Of a stretch of 5,640 bases of DNA, positions 1 to 5,640 are shown piece by piece. The translations under genes were made by a program, and so were the position numbers. The notes beneath the pieces were generated by a model that was not told the DNA's origin, ran no database searches, and saw only the letters and a program-made list of their open reading frames with translations. The first letter of the stretch is position 1. Every line of letters begins with the position of its first letter. The stretch comes from Betaproteobacteria bacterium (lineage in GTDB: Bacteria > Pseudomonadota > Gammaproteobacteria > Burkholderiales > Casimicrobiaceae). Where the stretch lies: the NCBI GenBank assembly GCA_003153335.1, contig PLYG01000528.1:1-5640 (forward strand), read 5' to 3'.

Positions 1-488
1 GAGATGCCGCCGCCGGTGATCCAGTGCTTGGTTCCGTTGATGACGTAGCCGCCATCGCGCTCCACCGCCGTAGTCTTGAGCGCGGTCAGATCCGTGCCGA
101 CGCCGGGCTCGGTCATGCCGATGGCGGGCTTGTCGCCCTCCTTCAGCACGCGCCGGGCGATCTCGCGCTGCTGCGCCTCGGTACCGTAGGCCATGACGCA
201 GCCGAGCGCCCCCATATTGGTCTCCACCACGATGCGCGCAGTGACTCCGCAATACTTTGCGATTTGCTCGATCGCGAGGACGACGTCGATCAGCGGCCGC
301 TCCGGTCCGCCGAATTTTTTCGGAATGGTCATTCCCAATAATCCGGCGCGGCGCAACGTCGCCACATTCTCATGGGGATACTCGTGGTTGCGGTCCCAGC
401 GCGCCGCTTTGGGGGCGAATTCCTCGCGCCCAATCCGGTCGGCCAAGTCCACGAGCATTTTCTGCGCTTCGTTGAGCTGAAAATCCAT
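1..488 (-). CDS. Acyl-CoA dehydrogenase, N-terminal part (cut by left edge)
   Basis: This gene encodes a FAD-dependent acyl-CoA dehydrogenase, which makes an alpha,beta-double bond in an acyl-CoA and passes electrons to electron-transfer flavoprotein in the cytoplasm. The first 162 codons are present, from MDFQLNEAQK to NGTKHWITGGGI. Residues 1 to about 115 look like the helical N-terminal domain. The family signature GMTEPGVGTD lies at residues 124-133, followed by GYVINGTKHWIT at about 147-158, which starts the middle beta domain that contacts the flavin. The C-terminal helical domain with the catalytic glutamate lies beyond the edge, so substrate chain length cannot be told. The ATG at 488-486 is preceded by GAGAAAGG with a 7-base spacer, a good ribosome binding site. 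It is in the same direction as hsdR but separated by 225 bp, and functionally it looks unrelated to restriction. The family call is very secure. Confidence 0.95.
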   Translation of the reverse strand, partial: MDFQLNEAQKMLVDLADRIGREEFAPKAARWDRNHEYPHENVATLRRAGLLGMTIPKKFGGPERPLIDVVLAIEQIAKYCGVTARIVVETNMGALGCVMAYGTEAQQREIARRVLKEGDKPAIGMTEPGVGTDLTALKTTAVERDGGYVINGTKHWITGGGI

Positions 489-539
489 TGCTATACCTTT
501 CTCACACCTAAGATCCAAGCAGCCGGCACCATAAGCGAT

Positions 540-683
540 TCATGCCACGGCGGACGCCGATACTTCCACCAGACTCGCACCGGGTTTGACGCGACTGAAC
601 ACTACCGGTTTGGTGGCGATGGCAAAACGATCATCGTGCCAGGTCACATAGGTGTAACACGAATTGATTCGCCCCGCATGTTC
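540..683 (-). pseudogene. Possible 3' remnant of an unidentified gene upstream of the acyl-CoA dehydrogenase
   Basis: The spacer between hsdR and the acyl-CoA dehydrogenase contains a minus-strand frame open for 47 codons, from just after a TAG at 686-684 to a TGA at 542-540. It has no ATG start; a GTG at the codon read as Val in TYVTW is the only obvious start. The predicted peptide looks protein-like, with CYTYVTWHDDRFAIATKP in its first half and VVFSRVKPGASLVEVSASAVA after it, and a beta-strand-rich pattern. I do not recognise the family. The FSRVKPGASL stretch is faintly like hot-dog-fold dehydratases or thioesterases, which would suit the acyl-CoA dehydrogenase 51 bp downstream, but this is weak. 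The likely reading is the tail of a gene whose front was lost when the restriction genes were inserted. A chance open frame in G+C-rich DNA is the alternative. The rest of 489-713 shows no clear terminator or RNA. Confidence 0.35.
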
Positions 684-713
684 CTACGCTGCCACTTCTC
701 CACATCAAGATGC

Positions 714-3700
714 TTAGGCGCGGAGAGTCTCATAGAGGCGCGCATCATTGAGCAGAATGTCTTTCAGCCAGCTTTGGATGGCGGGAGAATTCAAAGCCTG
801 TGTGCTCATCGAGGTGTGCGCATCCAAGGCACCCATGATCGCGTTCAAGAGCTCCGTTTTCAGGTCGGGCGAATTGGCGAACTGTTCCTTGGTGTTGTTC
901 GCCGCTTGTTGCCTGAGCGTTTCCGACTCCAGCAGCTTGCCCTTGATGACGTGGTTCACGTAAACCAACTGATCCTGGTCCGTGGTATCTGCGCCAAAGA
1001 GTTCGTTGAGCTTCTCGATCAGCGCATCCAGGTAAACCTTCTCCTTCTCCTGCACGCTGCCACTGCCGGCATCGGTGATCGGCTCCAGCTTGGGCGTCTC
1101 GCCTCCGTATAGCGGCATTGCCCGCTTGCCGAGATCCTTCAGGTGATGATGCGTCAGCACCACTTTCGATAGGTCGATCCCCTCGCGCTCGCGGCCGAAC
1201 TCCAGCAGCGGCAGCAGGCGTTTGTAGAAGATGGCGCGCTTTTCGATGGCGGTGTTGCCATAGTCGAAGATTTGGGAAAGGAACGTGTAGAGCCTTATGA
1301 ATGCGCCCATGTCGGTCTTGAACAGGATCAGTGCATTCAACTCGTTCTGCGCTGCCTCGGCGGCCTTCTCGTTCTGTTTCTCCTTCGCCGCCTTCAGGGA
1401 TTCCTGTGCGGCCTTGTAACGCTTCATGACGCGGTCCTGCACCGGGTCCAGTGCGCCGACCAGTTCGCTTTGTTTCGCGTTCGGGTTCAGTTCCACCGCT
1501 ACGACGCGGTCCACCTCGAAGTTATCGTAGTGCCCGGCGGCGTCGAGCTTGGCGCGGAGGTCATAGACGAGATTCGGGTCCGTGGTCGCCGAGAGTTCCG
1601 CTGTCGTGTAGTAGGTCTTGAAGGCGGCGAGGACTTCCGCCGTGTCGTTGACGAAATCCAGCACGTAGGTCGTGTCCTTACCGGGGTAGGCGCGGTTCAG
1701 ACGCGATAGAGTTTGTACCGCCTGGACGCCCGCCAGCCGCTTGTCCACATACATCCCGCACAGCAGCGGCTGATCGAAGCCCGTCTGAAATTTGTTCGCC
1801 ACAAGGAGGATTTGATATTCGTCGCCTTTGAAGGCTTCGCGAATGTCGCGCCCTTTCAGGTTGGGATTCAAAATCCGGCTGTTCTCCGTAAAGCCGTCCG
1901 GGCCGGATTCCTTGTCGTTCACTTCGCCGGAAAAGGCCACGACCGTGCCGATCTTGTAGCCATGTTCCTTGATGTATTTCTCGATCGCCAGTTGCCAGCG
2001 CACGGCCTCCACCCGACTGCCGACCACGACCATCGCCTTGGCCTGCCCGTTGAGCAGCGGGGCGACATATTCGCGGAAGTGCTCCACCACGATCTGCACT
2101 TTCTGCGCGATGTTGTAGGGGTGCAGCCGTACCCAGCCCATGATCCGCTTCATCGCCGTGCTGCGTTCGACTTCCTTTTCGTCAACCTCTTTGCCTTCGT
2201 GGGCCAGCTTGAAGGCCACGCTGTAGGGCGTGTAGTTCCGCAACACGTCGAGGATGAACTTCTCCTCAATGGCCTGGCGCATCGAATACACGTGGAACGG
2301 GATGGGCACATTGTCGTTCGCGGGCTTGCGCGAGGGATCGGGGCGCGTGCCGAAGATTTCCATCGTCTTGTTCTTCGGCGTCGCGGTGAATGCGACGAAC
2401 GTGATGCCGCGATCGTCGGCTCGCGCCGCCATCTGCGCCACGAGGATGTCTTCCGTGCTGACTTCGCCGCCGTCGTTCAGCTCCGCAAACTCCTGGGGAG
2501 ACAGCACCGCCTTCAAGTTCGCCGCCGCCTCGCCAGTCTGTGAGCTGTGCGCCTCGTCGGCGATCACCGCGAAGCGTTTGCCCTGCGCGGCTGCCAGCTT
2601 GCGCACGGCTTCCAAGGCGAAGGGGAAGGTCTGAATCGTGCAGACCACGATCTTCTTGGCACCGGAGAGCGCCTCCGCCAGCTCGCTGCTCTTGCTGCCG
2701 TCGTTGCCCTTGATCGTTGCCACCACGCCGCTGGTGCGCTGGAAATCGAAGAGCGCCTCCTGGAGCTGCGAGTCGATGACATTGCGGTCCGAGACCACCA
2801 GCACGGTATCGAAGATCTTCTTGTGCTGCGCGTCGTGCAGCTCGGCGAGGAAGTGTGCGGTCCACGCGATGGAGTTCGTCTTGCCCGAGCCTGCCGAGTG
2901 CTGGACGAGATACTTCCCGCCCGGCCCGTCCTTGAGCACCGCGATCTGGAGCTTGCGCGTCACGTCCAACTGATGGAAGCGGGGGAAGATGATCTTCTCG
3001 ATCTGCTTTTTCTTGTCCCGTTGCGCGATGAGGTAACGGCCCAGGATTTCCAGCCAGCTTTCGCGCGCCCACACCTGTTCCCAGAGATACGCGGTGCGGT
3101 GACCACCCAGCGGGTTGGCCGGGTTGCCCGCCGCGCCTTCGTTGCCCTGGTTGAAGGGCAGGAACACCGTAGCCGGACCGGCCAGCTTGGTCACCATGTG
3201 GACCTCGCTGTTGCTTACCGCGAAATGCACCAGCGCGCCGTTGGGAAAGGACAGCAGCGGTTCGCCGCCCTGCCCCTTCGGGCGCGGCAGGCGGTCGAAA
3301 CGATACTGATCGATCGCGTCGCCGATGCTCTGGGTGAAGTCCGTCTTCAGCTCGGCCGTGGCGACGGCCAAACCGTTGAGAAACAGCACGAGGTCGATGC
3401 TGTTCTCGTTGTGCAAGGAATAGCGCAACTGCCGTACGACCCGCAGGCGGTTGGCGGCGTAGCGGGCGAGGATGTCGGCATTGATGGCCAGCGCCGGTTT
3501 GAATTCCGCCAACTTGAGTGGTTGCTTCAGGGGGTGCAGTTCGATGCCGTGGCGCAGAACGTCCAGCGTGCCGCGCTGGTCGAGCTGATCCCGCAGGCGG
3601 GTCAGCAGCGTGTCGCCGGCCTGCGCGCCGTGGTTCTTGGTGAGAGCTTCCCAGGCTTTCGGCTGTGTAGCTTGTACCCATGCCAGCACATCAGCCGGGA

Positions 3701-3815
3701 AGAGCGCCCGCGCCCGGTCGTAGCTCGCCGCATCGCCCTCGGCGTAGAGCCAGCCGTGGCCGGCGAGGTGCTCGCAGATCTCGGTCTCGAAGCTGATTTC
3801 TTTGTGTACGCTCAT
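714..3815 (-). CDS. hsdR: Type I restriction endonuclease subunit R (HsdR)
   Basis: HsdR is the motor and nuclease subunit of a type I restriction-modification enzyme. Bound to HsdM and HsdS, it uses ATP to translocate unmodified DNA and cuts it away from the recognition site. The 1033-residue protein is intact and of normal length. The N-terminal nuclease domain (about 1-260) carries a PD-(D/E)XK site with D141 and E155-L156-K157, and QYR at 170-172. The RecA-like helicase domains follow: Walker A AGSGKT at 308-313, Walker B/motif II DEAH at 420-423, motif III TAT at 477-479, motif V TGFD at 678-681, and motif VI RLNR at 705-708. A Lys/Glu/Ala-rich, probably coiled-coil stretch at about 795-826 starts the helical C-terminal region that docks on the methylase. 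The ATG at 3815-3813 opens MSVHKEISFE, which fits the family start, but only a poor ribosome binding site (an A-rich leader and CGAG) precedes it. It probably has its own promoter about 30-55 bp upstream. Confidence 0.97.
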   Translation of the reverse strand: MSVHKEISFETEICEHLAGHGWLYAEGDAASYDRARALFPADVLAWVQATQPKAWEALTKNHGAQAGDTLLTRLRDQLDQRGTLDVLRHGIELHPLKQPLKLAEFKPALAINADILARYAANRLRVVRQLRYSLHNENSIDLVLFLNGLAVATAELKTDFTQSIGDAIDQYRFDRLPRPKGQGGEPLLSFPNGALVHFAVSNSEVHMVTKLAGPATVFLPFNQGNEGAAGNPANPLGGHRTAYLWEQVWARESWLEILGRYLIAQRDKKKQIEKIIFPRFHQLDVTRKLQIAVLKDGPGGKYLVQHSAGSGKTNSIAWTAHFLAELHDAQHKKIFDTVLVVSDRNVIDSQLQEALFDFQRTSGVVATIKGNDGSKSSELAEALSGAKKIVVCTIQTFPFALEAVRKLAAAQGKRFAVIADEAHSSQTGEAAANLKAVLSPQEFAELNDGGEVSTEDILVAQMAARADDRGITFVAFTATPKNKTMEIFGTRPDPSRKPANDNVPIPFHVYSMRQAIEEKFILDVLRNYTPYSVAFKLAHEGKEVDEKEVERSTAMKRIMGWVRLHPYNIAQKVQIVVEHFREYVAPLLNGQAKAMVVVGSRVEAVRWQLAIEKYIKEHGYKIGTVVAFSGEVNDKESGPDGFTENSRILNPNLKGRDIREAFKGDEYQILLVANKFQTGFDQPLLCGMYVDKRLAGVQAVQTLSRLNRAYPGKDTTYVLDFVNDTAEVLAAFKTYYTTAELSATTDPNLVYDLRAKLDAAGHYDNFEVDRVVAVELNPNAKQSELVGALDPVQDRVMKRYKAAQESLKAAKEKQNEKAAEAAQNELNALILFKTDMGAFIRLYTFLSQIFDYGNTAIEKRAIFYKRLLPLLEFGREREGIDLSKVVLTHHHLKDLGKRAMPLYGGETPKLEPITDAGSGSVQEKEKVYLDALIEKLNELFGADTTDQDQLVYVNHVIKGKLLESETLRQQAANNTKEQFANSPDLKTELLNAIMGALDAHTSMSTQALNSPAIQSWLKDILLNDARLYETLRA

Positions 3816-3838
3816 GCGCTCGTTTTTTTCTTGTCAGA

Positions 3839-3854
3839 GTTGCACTATTGCAAC
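3839..3854. repeat. Perfect 6-bp inverted repeat over the hsdR -10 region
   Basis: The 16-bp site reads GTTGCA-CTAT-TGCAAC on the plus strand, with two perfect 6-bp arms around a 4-bp spacer. It lies 23 bp upstream of the hsdR start codon and encloses the -10-like hexamer. A DNA-binding protein dimer could occupy it as an operator, or the leader RNA could fold into a small hairpin. It is not followed by a U tract in the direction of hsdR transcription, so it is not an intrinsic terminator. The binding protein, if any, is unknown. Confidence 0.55.
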
Positions 3855-3872
3855 GTACACTACCGGCGTCAA
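3844..3872 (-). promoter_or_regulatory. Candidate sigma70-type promoter for hsdR
   Basis: On the minus strand TTGACG (3872-3867, five of six to the TTGACA consensus) is followed after exactly 17 bp by AATAGT (3849-3844, four of six to TATAAT). Transcription would start near 3837, giving a leader of about 20 bases before the hsdR ATG at 3815. The spacing is ideal and the position is sensible, but the -10 match is only moderate. If real, hsdR can be expressed apart from hsdS and the antitoxin. Both hexamers overlap palindromes, which suggests control by a repressor. Confidence 0.45.
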
Positions 3873-3879
3873 TATTGAC
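3868..3879. repeat. Perfect 12-bp palindrome over the hsdR -35 region
   Basis: GTCAATATTGAC is its own reverse complement. It overlaps the -35-like hexamer of the proposed hsdR promoter and is flanked by GGC and, after two extra bases, GCC, so the imperfect symmetry extends further out. Its centre is 27 bp from the centre of the other palindrome. It is a candidate operator half of a two-site regulatory region. Its arms differ from those of the first palindrome, so one protein binding both is not assured. Confidence 0.5.
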
Positions 3880-4004
3880 ACGCCCTGCCATGGGTGCAAG
3901 ACCAGCAACTCGGCATCGCTGGAGACGAGCGCCACTGCCTCGCAAACCGAGGCCAGAGCCAAAAACTTGTCGTCAATCGCGTCTCGGCACTCGTTGCACC
4001 TCAC

Positions 4005-4280
4005 TCAACGCGACTCATGCACGAGCCGAACGATGTCCTCATCGGTGAGATTCCGCGCAGCATCAGTGAGCGTGCCCTCGGCCTTGGCAAAGTAGGCTTC
4101 AAGCTCCTCGACTGCACTACTCTGCTTGCGGCGAGCATCCTGCAATTCCTGCATAGTTTGCGGCGACACTATAAACGCCGCTACACGTCCGTGCCGCATG
4201 ATGGTGACGGGCTCACGCTGGACCGTGTCGAGCAACTGGCCAAAACGGTTCCGGGCTTCGGCAGAGGTGACGGTGATCAT
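4005..4280 (-). CDS. Type II antitoxin, Phd/YefM family
   Basis: The 91-residue product matches Phd/YefM antitoxins, which dimerise, bind the promoter of their own operon through the N-terminal half, and block the partner toxin with the C-terminal tail. The N-terminal half shows the typical run: MITVTSAEARNRFGQLLDTV at 1-20, then EPVTIMRHGRVAAFIVSP at 23-40. The C-terminal half is charged and helical, ending LTDEDIVRLVHESR. I chose the ATG at 4280-4278 because it starts the conserved domain and has GGAG 7 bases upstream. The frame stays open upstream to 4439, but that stretch overlaps the end of hsdS and reads as noise. The gene begins 85 bp after hsdS and is followed at once by the remnant of a PIN toxin, the usual partner type. 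The antitoxin therefore looks orphaned, though its DNA-binding part is complete and it may still act as a repressor. Confidence 0.9.
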   Translation of the reverse strand: MITVTSAEARNRFGQLLDTVQREPVTIMRHGRVAAFIVSPQTMQELQDARRKQSSAVEELEAYFAKAEGTLTDAARNLTDEDIVRLVHESR

Positions 4281-4287
4281 GGGTGTG

Positions 4288-4291
4288 CTCC
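4288..4291 (-). promoter_or_regulatory. Ribosome binding site of the antitoxin gene
   Basis: GGAG on the minus strand lies 7 bases before the ATG at 4280. It decides the antitoxin start in favour of this ATG over the in-frame upstream starts that overlap hsdS. Confidence 0.7.
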
Positions 4292-4365
4292 ATAAAAGAA
4301 TCGCCAAGCCGCACAGTATAGATAGGATCGGGATTTCTGGCTGTCTTCTGCCGCAATGACCAATC

Positions 4366-5640
4366 TCAAGCCGACATCGCCTCACGAACGTCGATCTGGC
4401 CGGTGACGGCGGCGGCGATGATGGCTTGGCGATATTCACGGAGCTTGGCGTTCTGTTCCTCAGTTGCCATGATCGTTTTATTGATTTGGCTGGAAATGCA
4501 ATTTATCGCCTTAACAATTTCCGTTTGCTGACAATGGGGTGGAACAGCAAAAACGAACTCTCGGATTTTGTTCAGGTGAAGATTCGTTATCGTGTTTGTC
4601 TTCCCCCCGAATGCGATTTGCTCTTTAATCTCATTCGAGAGGAAAACATATTTTGCATATTCGGGCAAGAGGCCGAGGCGGGGCTTAATCAAGCAGAGAC
4701 TGACAAAGATGCTGAACTCGTCATCGAAATTTACGACGAACGGAACACCAATGGTCCCATTCTTCGAGAGAAGTAGGTCGCCTCTCTGAGGGCGACATCG
4801 CCGACTCAGTTCCATATGTTCTGCTAGAGGAATTCGCTTTACTTCTTCCCAATCAATCTTGTCACCATGTATGTCGGTCACTCGAAGAAATGGAATGCCA
4901 TCAGCGACATATGTTGGGGTTAAGTGCGTTCCGTCGATAATCTGACGAGTAATATACTTGAGTTTCTTAACCAGCCAGTTCTGCGGAATCCGCCCTACCC
5001 ACTCAATCCCTGAATCCTTCATCTTCACATTGGGATCGAGTCCCTTGGTGACGGCTTGGCTGATGAGTGCCTGCCGCTTTTCGTGCAGCAGTTCAATCAT
5101 CCGCTGCTTCTTGGCGATCAAGGCGTCGATGGCGGCGGTCTTGCGGTCGAGGAAGGCGGCGATGGATCGCTGCTCCGGCATCGGCGGCACCGGAAACACG
5201 GCATCCGCTATGTCCTGTCCACCGAGTCCATAGCGAGTGATCCCATTGGCCGCAACTCGGAACTGGTCCGCGATACCTTCAGCAGCAAATGCTCGAAAGA
5301 GGTAACGTCCGTCGCTCACGGCGGCGTCTGGTCGGATGAGCGCCAAGTGATATCCGCAAAGGACGCCCTCAAGCCCGGCCTCCACGAATGCTGGCACGGC
5401 AATATCGTTCCACTCTTCTGAGTCCTTGGTGATAAGGACATCCCCAGCCCGAAGTGTAAAAGTGCTGACTTGGTTCAGTGTTGCTGTAGCTTCCATGAAC
5501 CCCATGCCGGGGCGGATGAAGTCGTTCTTGTAAACGTCCACGTAGTTGCACAGCAGCACCGGCAATTGTCCATCGACAGTCTTCTTGTCAACGTTGCTCA
5601 ACTTGATGTGAGCGAGCCATTTCAGCTTACGGGTCGTCCA
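4366..5640 (-). CDS. hsdS: Type I restriction-modification specificity subunit S (HsdS), cut by right edge
   Basis: HsdS recognises the two halves of a split DNA target and holds the HsdM and HsdR subunits. The visible part has 424 codons. A TTG at 5601 can be read as a start, but the frame stays open to the edge and encodes WTTRKLKWLAHIK, the usual N-terminal lead-in of this family before the SNVDKK block. The true start is therefore just outside. Numbering from that TTG: target-recognition domain 1 covers about 1-138, with ITRYGLGGQDI at 121-131. The first conserved coiled-coil spacer runs from PPMPEQRSIAAFLD to about 187. GIEWVGRIPQNW at 198-209 opens domain 2, which runs to about 350. The second spacer runs from PPHCQQTEIV to LREYRQAIIAAAVTGQIDVR. 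This is the full two-domain layout. Domain 2 is coded by DNA of clearly lower G+C than the rest, suggesting domain exchange. hsdM is expected upstream, outside the window. Confidence 0.95.
   Translation of the reverse strand, partial: WTTRKLKWLAHIKLSNVDKKTVDGQLPVLLCNYVDVYKNDFIRPGMGFMEATATLNQVSTFTLRAGDVLITKDSEEWNDIAVPAFVEAGLEGVLCGYHLALIRPDAAVSDGRYLFRAFAAEGIADQFRVAANGITRYGLGGQDIADAVFPVPPMPEQRSIAAFLDRKTAAIDALIAKKQRMIELLHEKRQALISQAVTKGLDPNVKMKDSGIEWVGRIPQNWLVKKLKYITRQIIDGTHLTPTYVADGIPFLRVTDIHGDKIDWEEVKRIPLAEHMELSRRCRPQRGDLLLSKNGTIGVPFVVNFDDEFSIFVSLCLIKPRLGLLPEYAKYVFLSNEIKEQIAFGGKTNTITNLHLNKIREFVFAVPPHCQQTEIVKAINCISSQINKTIMATEEQNAKLREYRQAIIAAAVTGQIDVREAMSA

Larger units (their letters stand above)
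3834..4004 (-). pseudogene. PIN-domain toxin gene, 5'-deleted remnant (C-terminal third)
   Basis: Directly after the antitoxin stop and in the same frame is an open stretch of 56 codons ending in TGA at 3836-3834. The peptide carries the C-terminal signature of PIN-domain toxins of the COG1569/TIGR00305 type: ECRDAIDDKFLALA at residues 5-18, VSSDAELLVLHPW at 27-39 and SILTP at 43-47. In this family those blocks hold the last acidic residues of the Mg-dependent RNase site (D8, D11/D12 and D30 here). Intact members are about 130-145 residues, so roughly the first 80-85 residues are missing, including the LDTN strand with the first catalytic Asp. A GTG at 4004-4002 abuts the antitoxin TGA and could in principle start a translationally coupled mini-protein, but without the N-terminal acidic residue it should not be an active nuclease. 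The hsdR promoter-like elements lie inside its 3' end. It sits 18 bp before hsdR. Confidence 0.8.

Noticed and set aside
660..671. Small inverted repeat CGAAT-TG-ATTCG downstream of hsdR as a terminator
   Set aside because: It has only 5-bp arms with a 2-base loop, and no T-rich tract follows in the direction of transcription.
2266..3681. Long minus-strand open frame of 471 codons inside hsdR
   Set aside because: It is an off-frame shadow of hsdR in G+C-rich DNA, with low-complexity Arg/Ala/Gly-rich translation and no recognisable domain. The hsdR frame carries all family motifs.
3823..3829. A7 tract in the hsdR leader as a phase-variation switch
   Set aside because: Seven bases is short for slipped-strand switching and the tract lies outside the coding frame. 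Nothing else supports it.
2547..3878. Long plus-strand open frames (also 1713-2543, 372-1112 and 1272-1709)
   Set aside because: They are antisense to hsdR or the neighbouring genes and arise from codon bias on the opposite strand. The translations are rich in His/Arg/Val and match no family I know.
4315..4320. TATACT -10-like hexamer 34 bp before the antitoxin ATG (minus strand)
   Set aside because: The hexamer is good, but there is no convincing -35 sequence at 16-19 bp spacing (CAGCCA at 17 bp), so I do not list a promoter.
4281..4439. Upstream in-frame extension of the antitoxin to 4439
   Set aside because: It would overlap the hsdS 3' end. The extra residues look like noise, and a GGAG ribosome binding site fits the ATG at 4280.
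1..5640. CRISPR arrays, tRNA or rRNA genes, insertion sequences
   Set aside because: I saw no spaced direct repeats, no cloverleaf-like segment, and no transposase or terminal inverted repeats in either strand.

Overview
The window is a G+C-rich bacterial segment. A hand-counted hsdR line, 1441-1500, is about 62% G+C. All recognisable genes lie on the minus strand, so the order of transcription is right to left. Base composition, the acyl-CoA dehydrogenase and the style of the restriction genes suggest a pseudomonadote (proteobacterium), but nothing here fixes the genus.

Right to left, the window holds: (1) the 3' part of hsdS, the DNA-specificity subunit of a type I restriction-modification system, running off the right edge at 5640; (2) a small Phd/YefM-type antitoxin gene (4005-4280) with a good ribosome binding site; (3) immediately after its stop codon, a 5'-deleted remnant of the PIN-domain toxin gene that would be its partner (3834-4004); (4) an intact hsdR (714-3815), the nuclease and translocase subunit, with a promoter-like sequence embedded in two palindromes; (5) a spacer of about 225 bp with a 47-codon open stretch that looks like the 3' end of another gene; (6) the 5' part of an acyl-CoA dehydrogenase gene running off the left edge. 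hsdM is not in the window and would be expected to the right, upstream of hsdS.

HsdR, HsdS and the unseen HsdM should form one restriction-modification complex. HsdS supplies target recognition, HsdM methylates, and HsdR translocates and cuts unmodified DNA. The antitoxin and broken toxin sit as cargo between hsdS and hsdR, which is a common place for accessory genes in type I loci. The acyl-CoA dehydrogenase is metabolic and probably belongs to the chromosome flanking the restriction island, so the left end of the island probably lies between about 540 and 713.

The points most worth a second look are the orphaned antitoxin fused by position to a decayed PIN toxin, the paired palindromes over the likely hsdR promoter, the low-G+C second target-recognition domain of hsdS, and the gene remnant at the left boundary. 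I see no clearly new system: this is a type I restriction locus with a decayed toxin-antitoxin insert.
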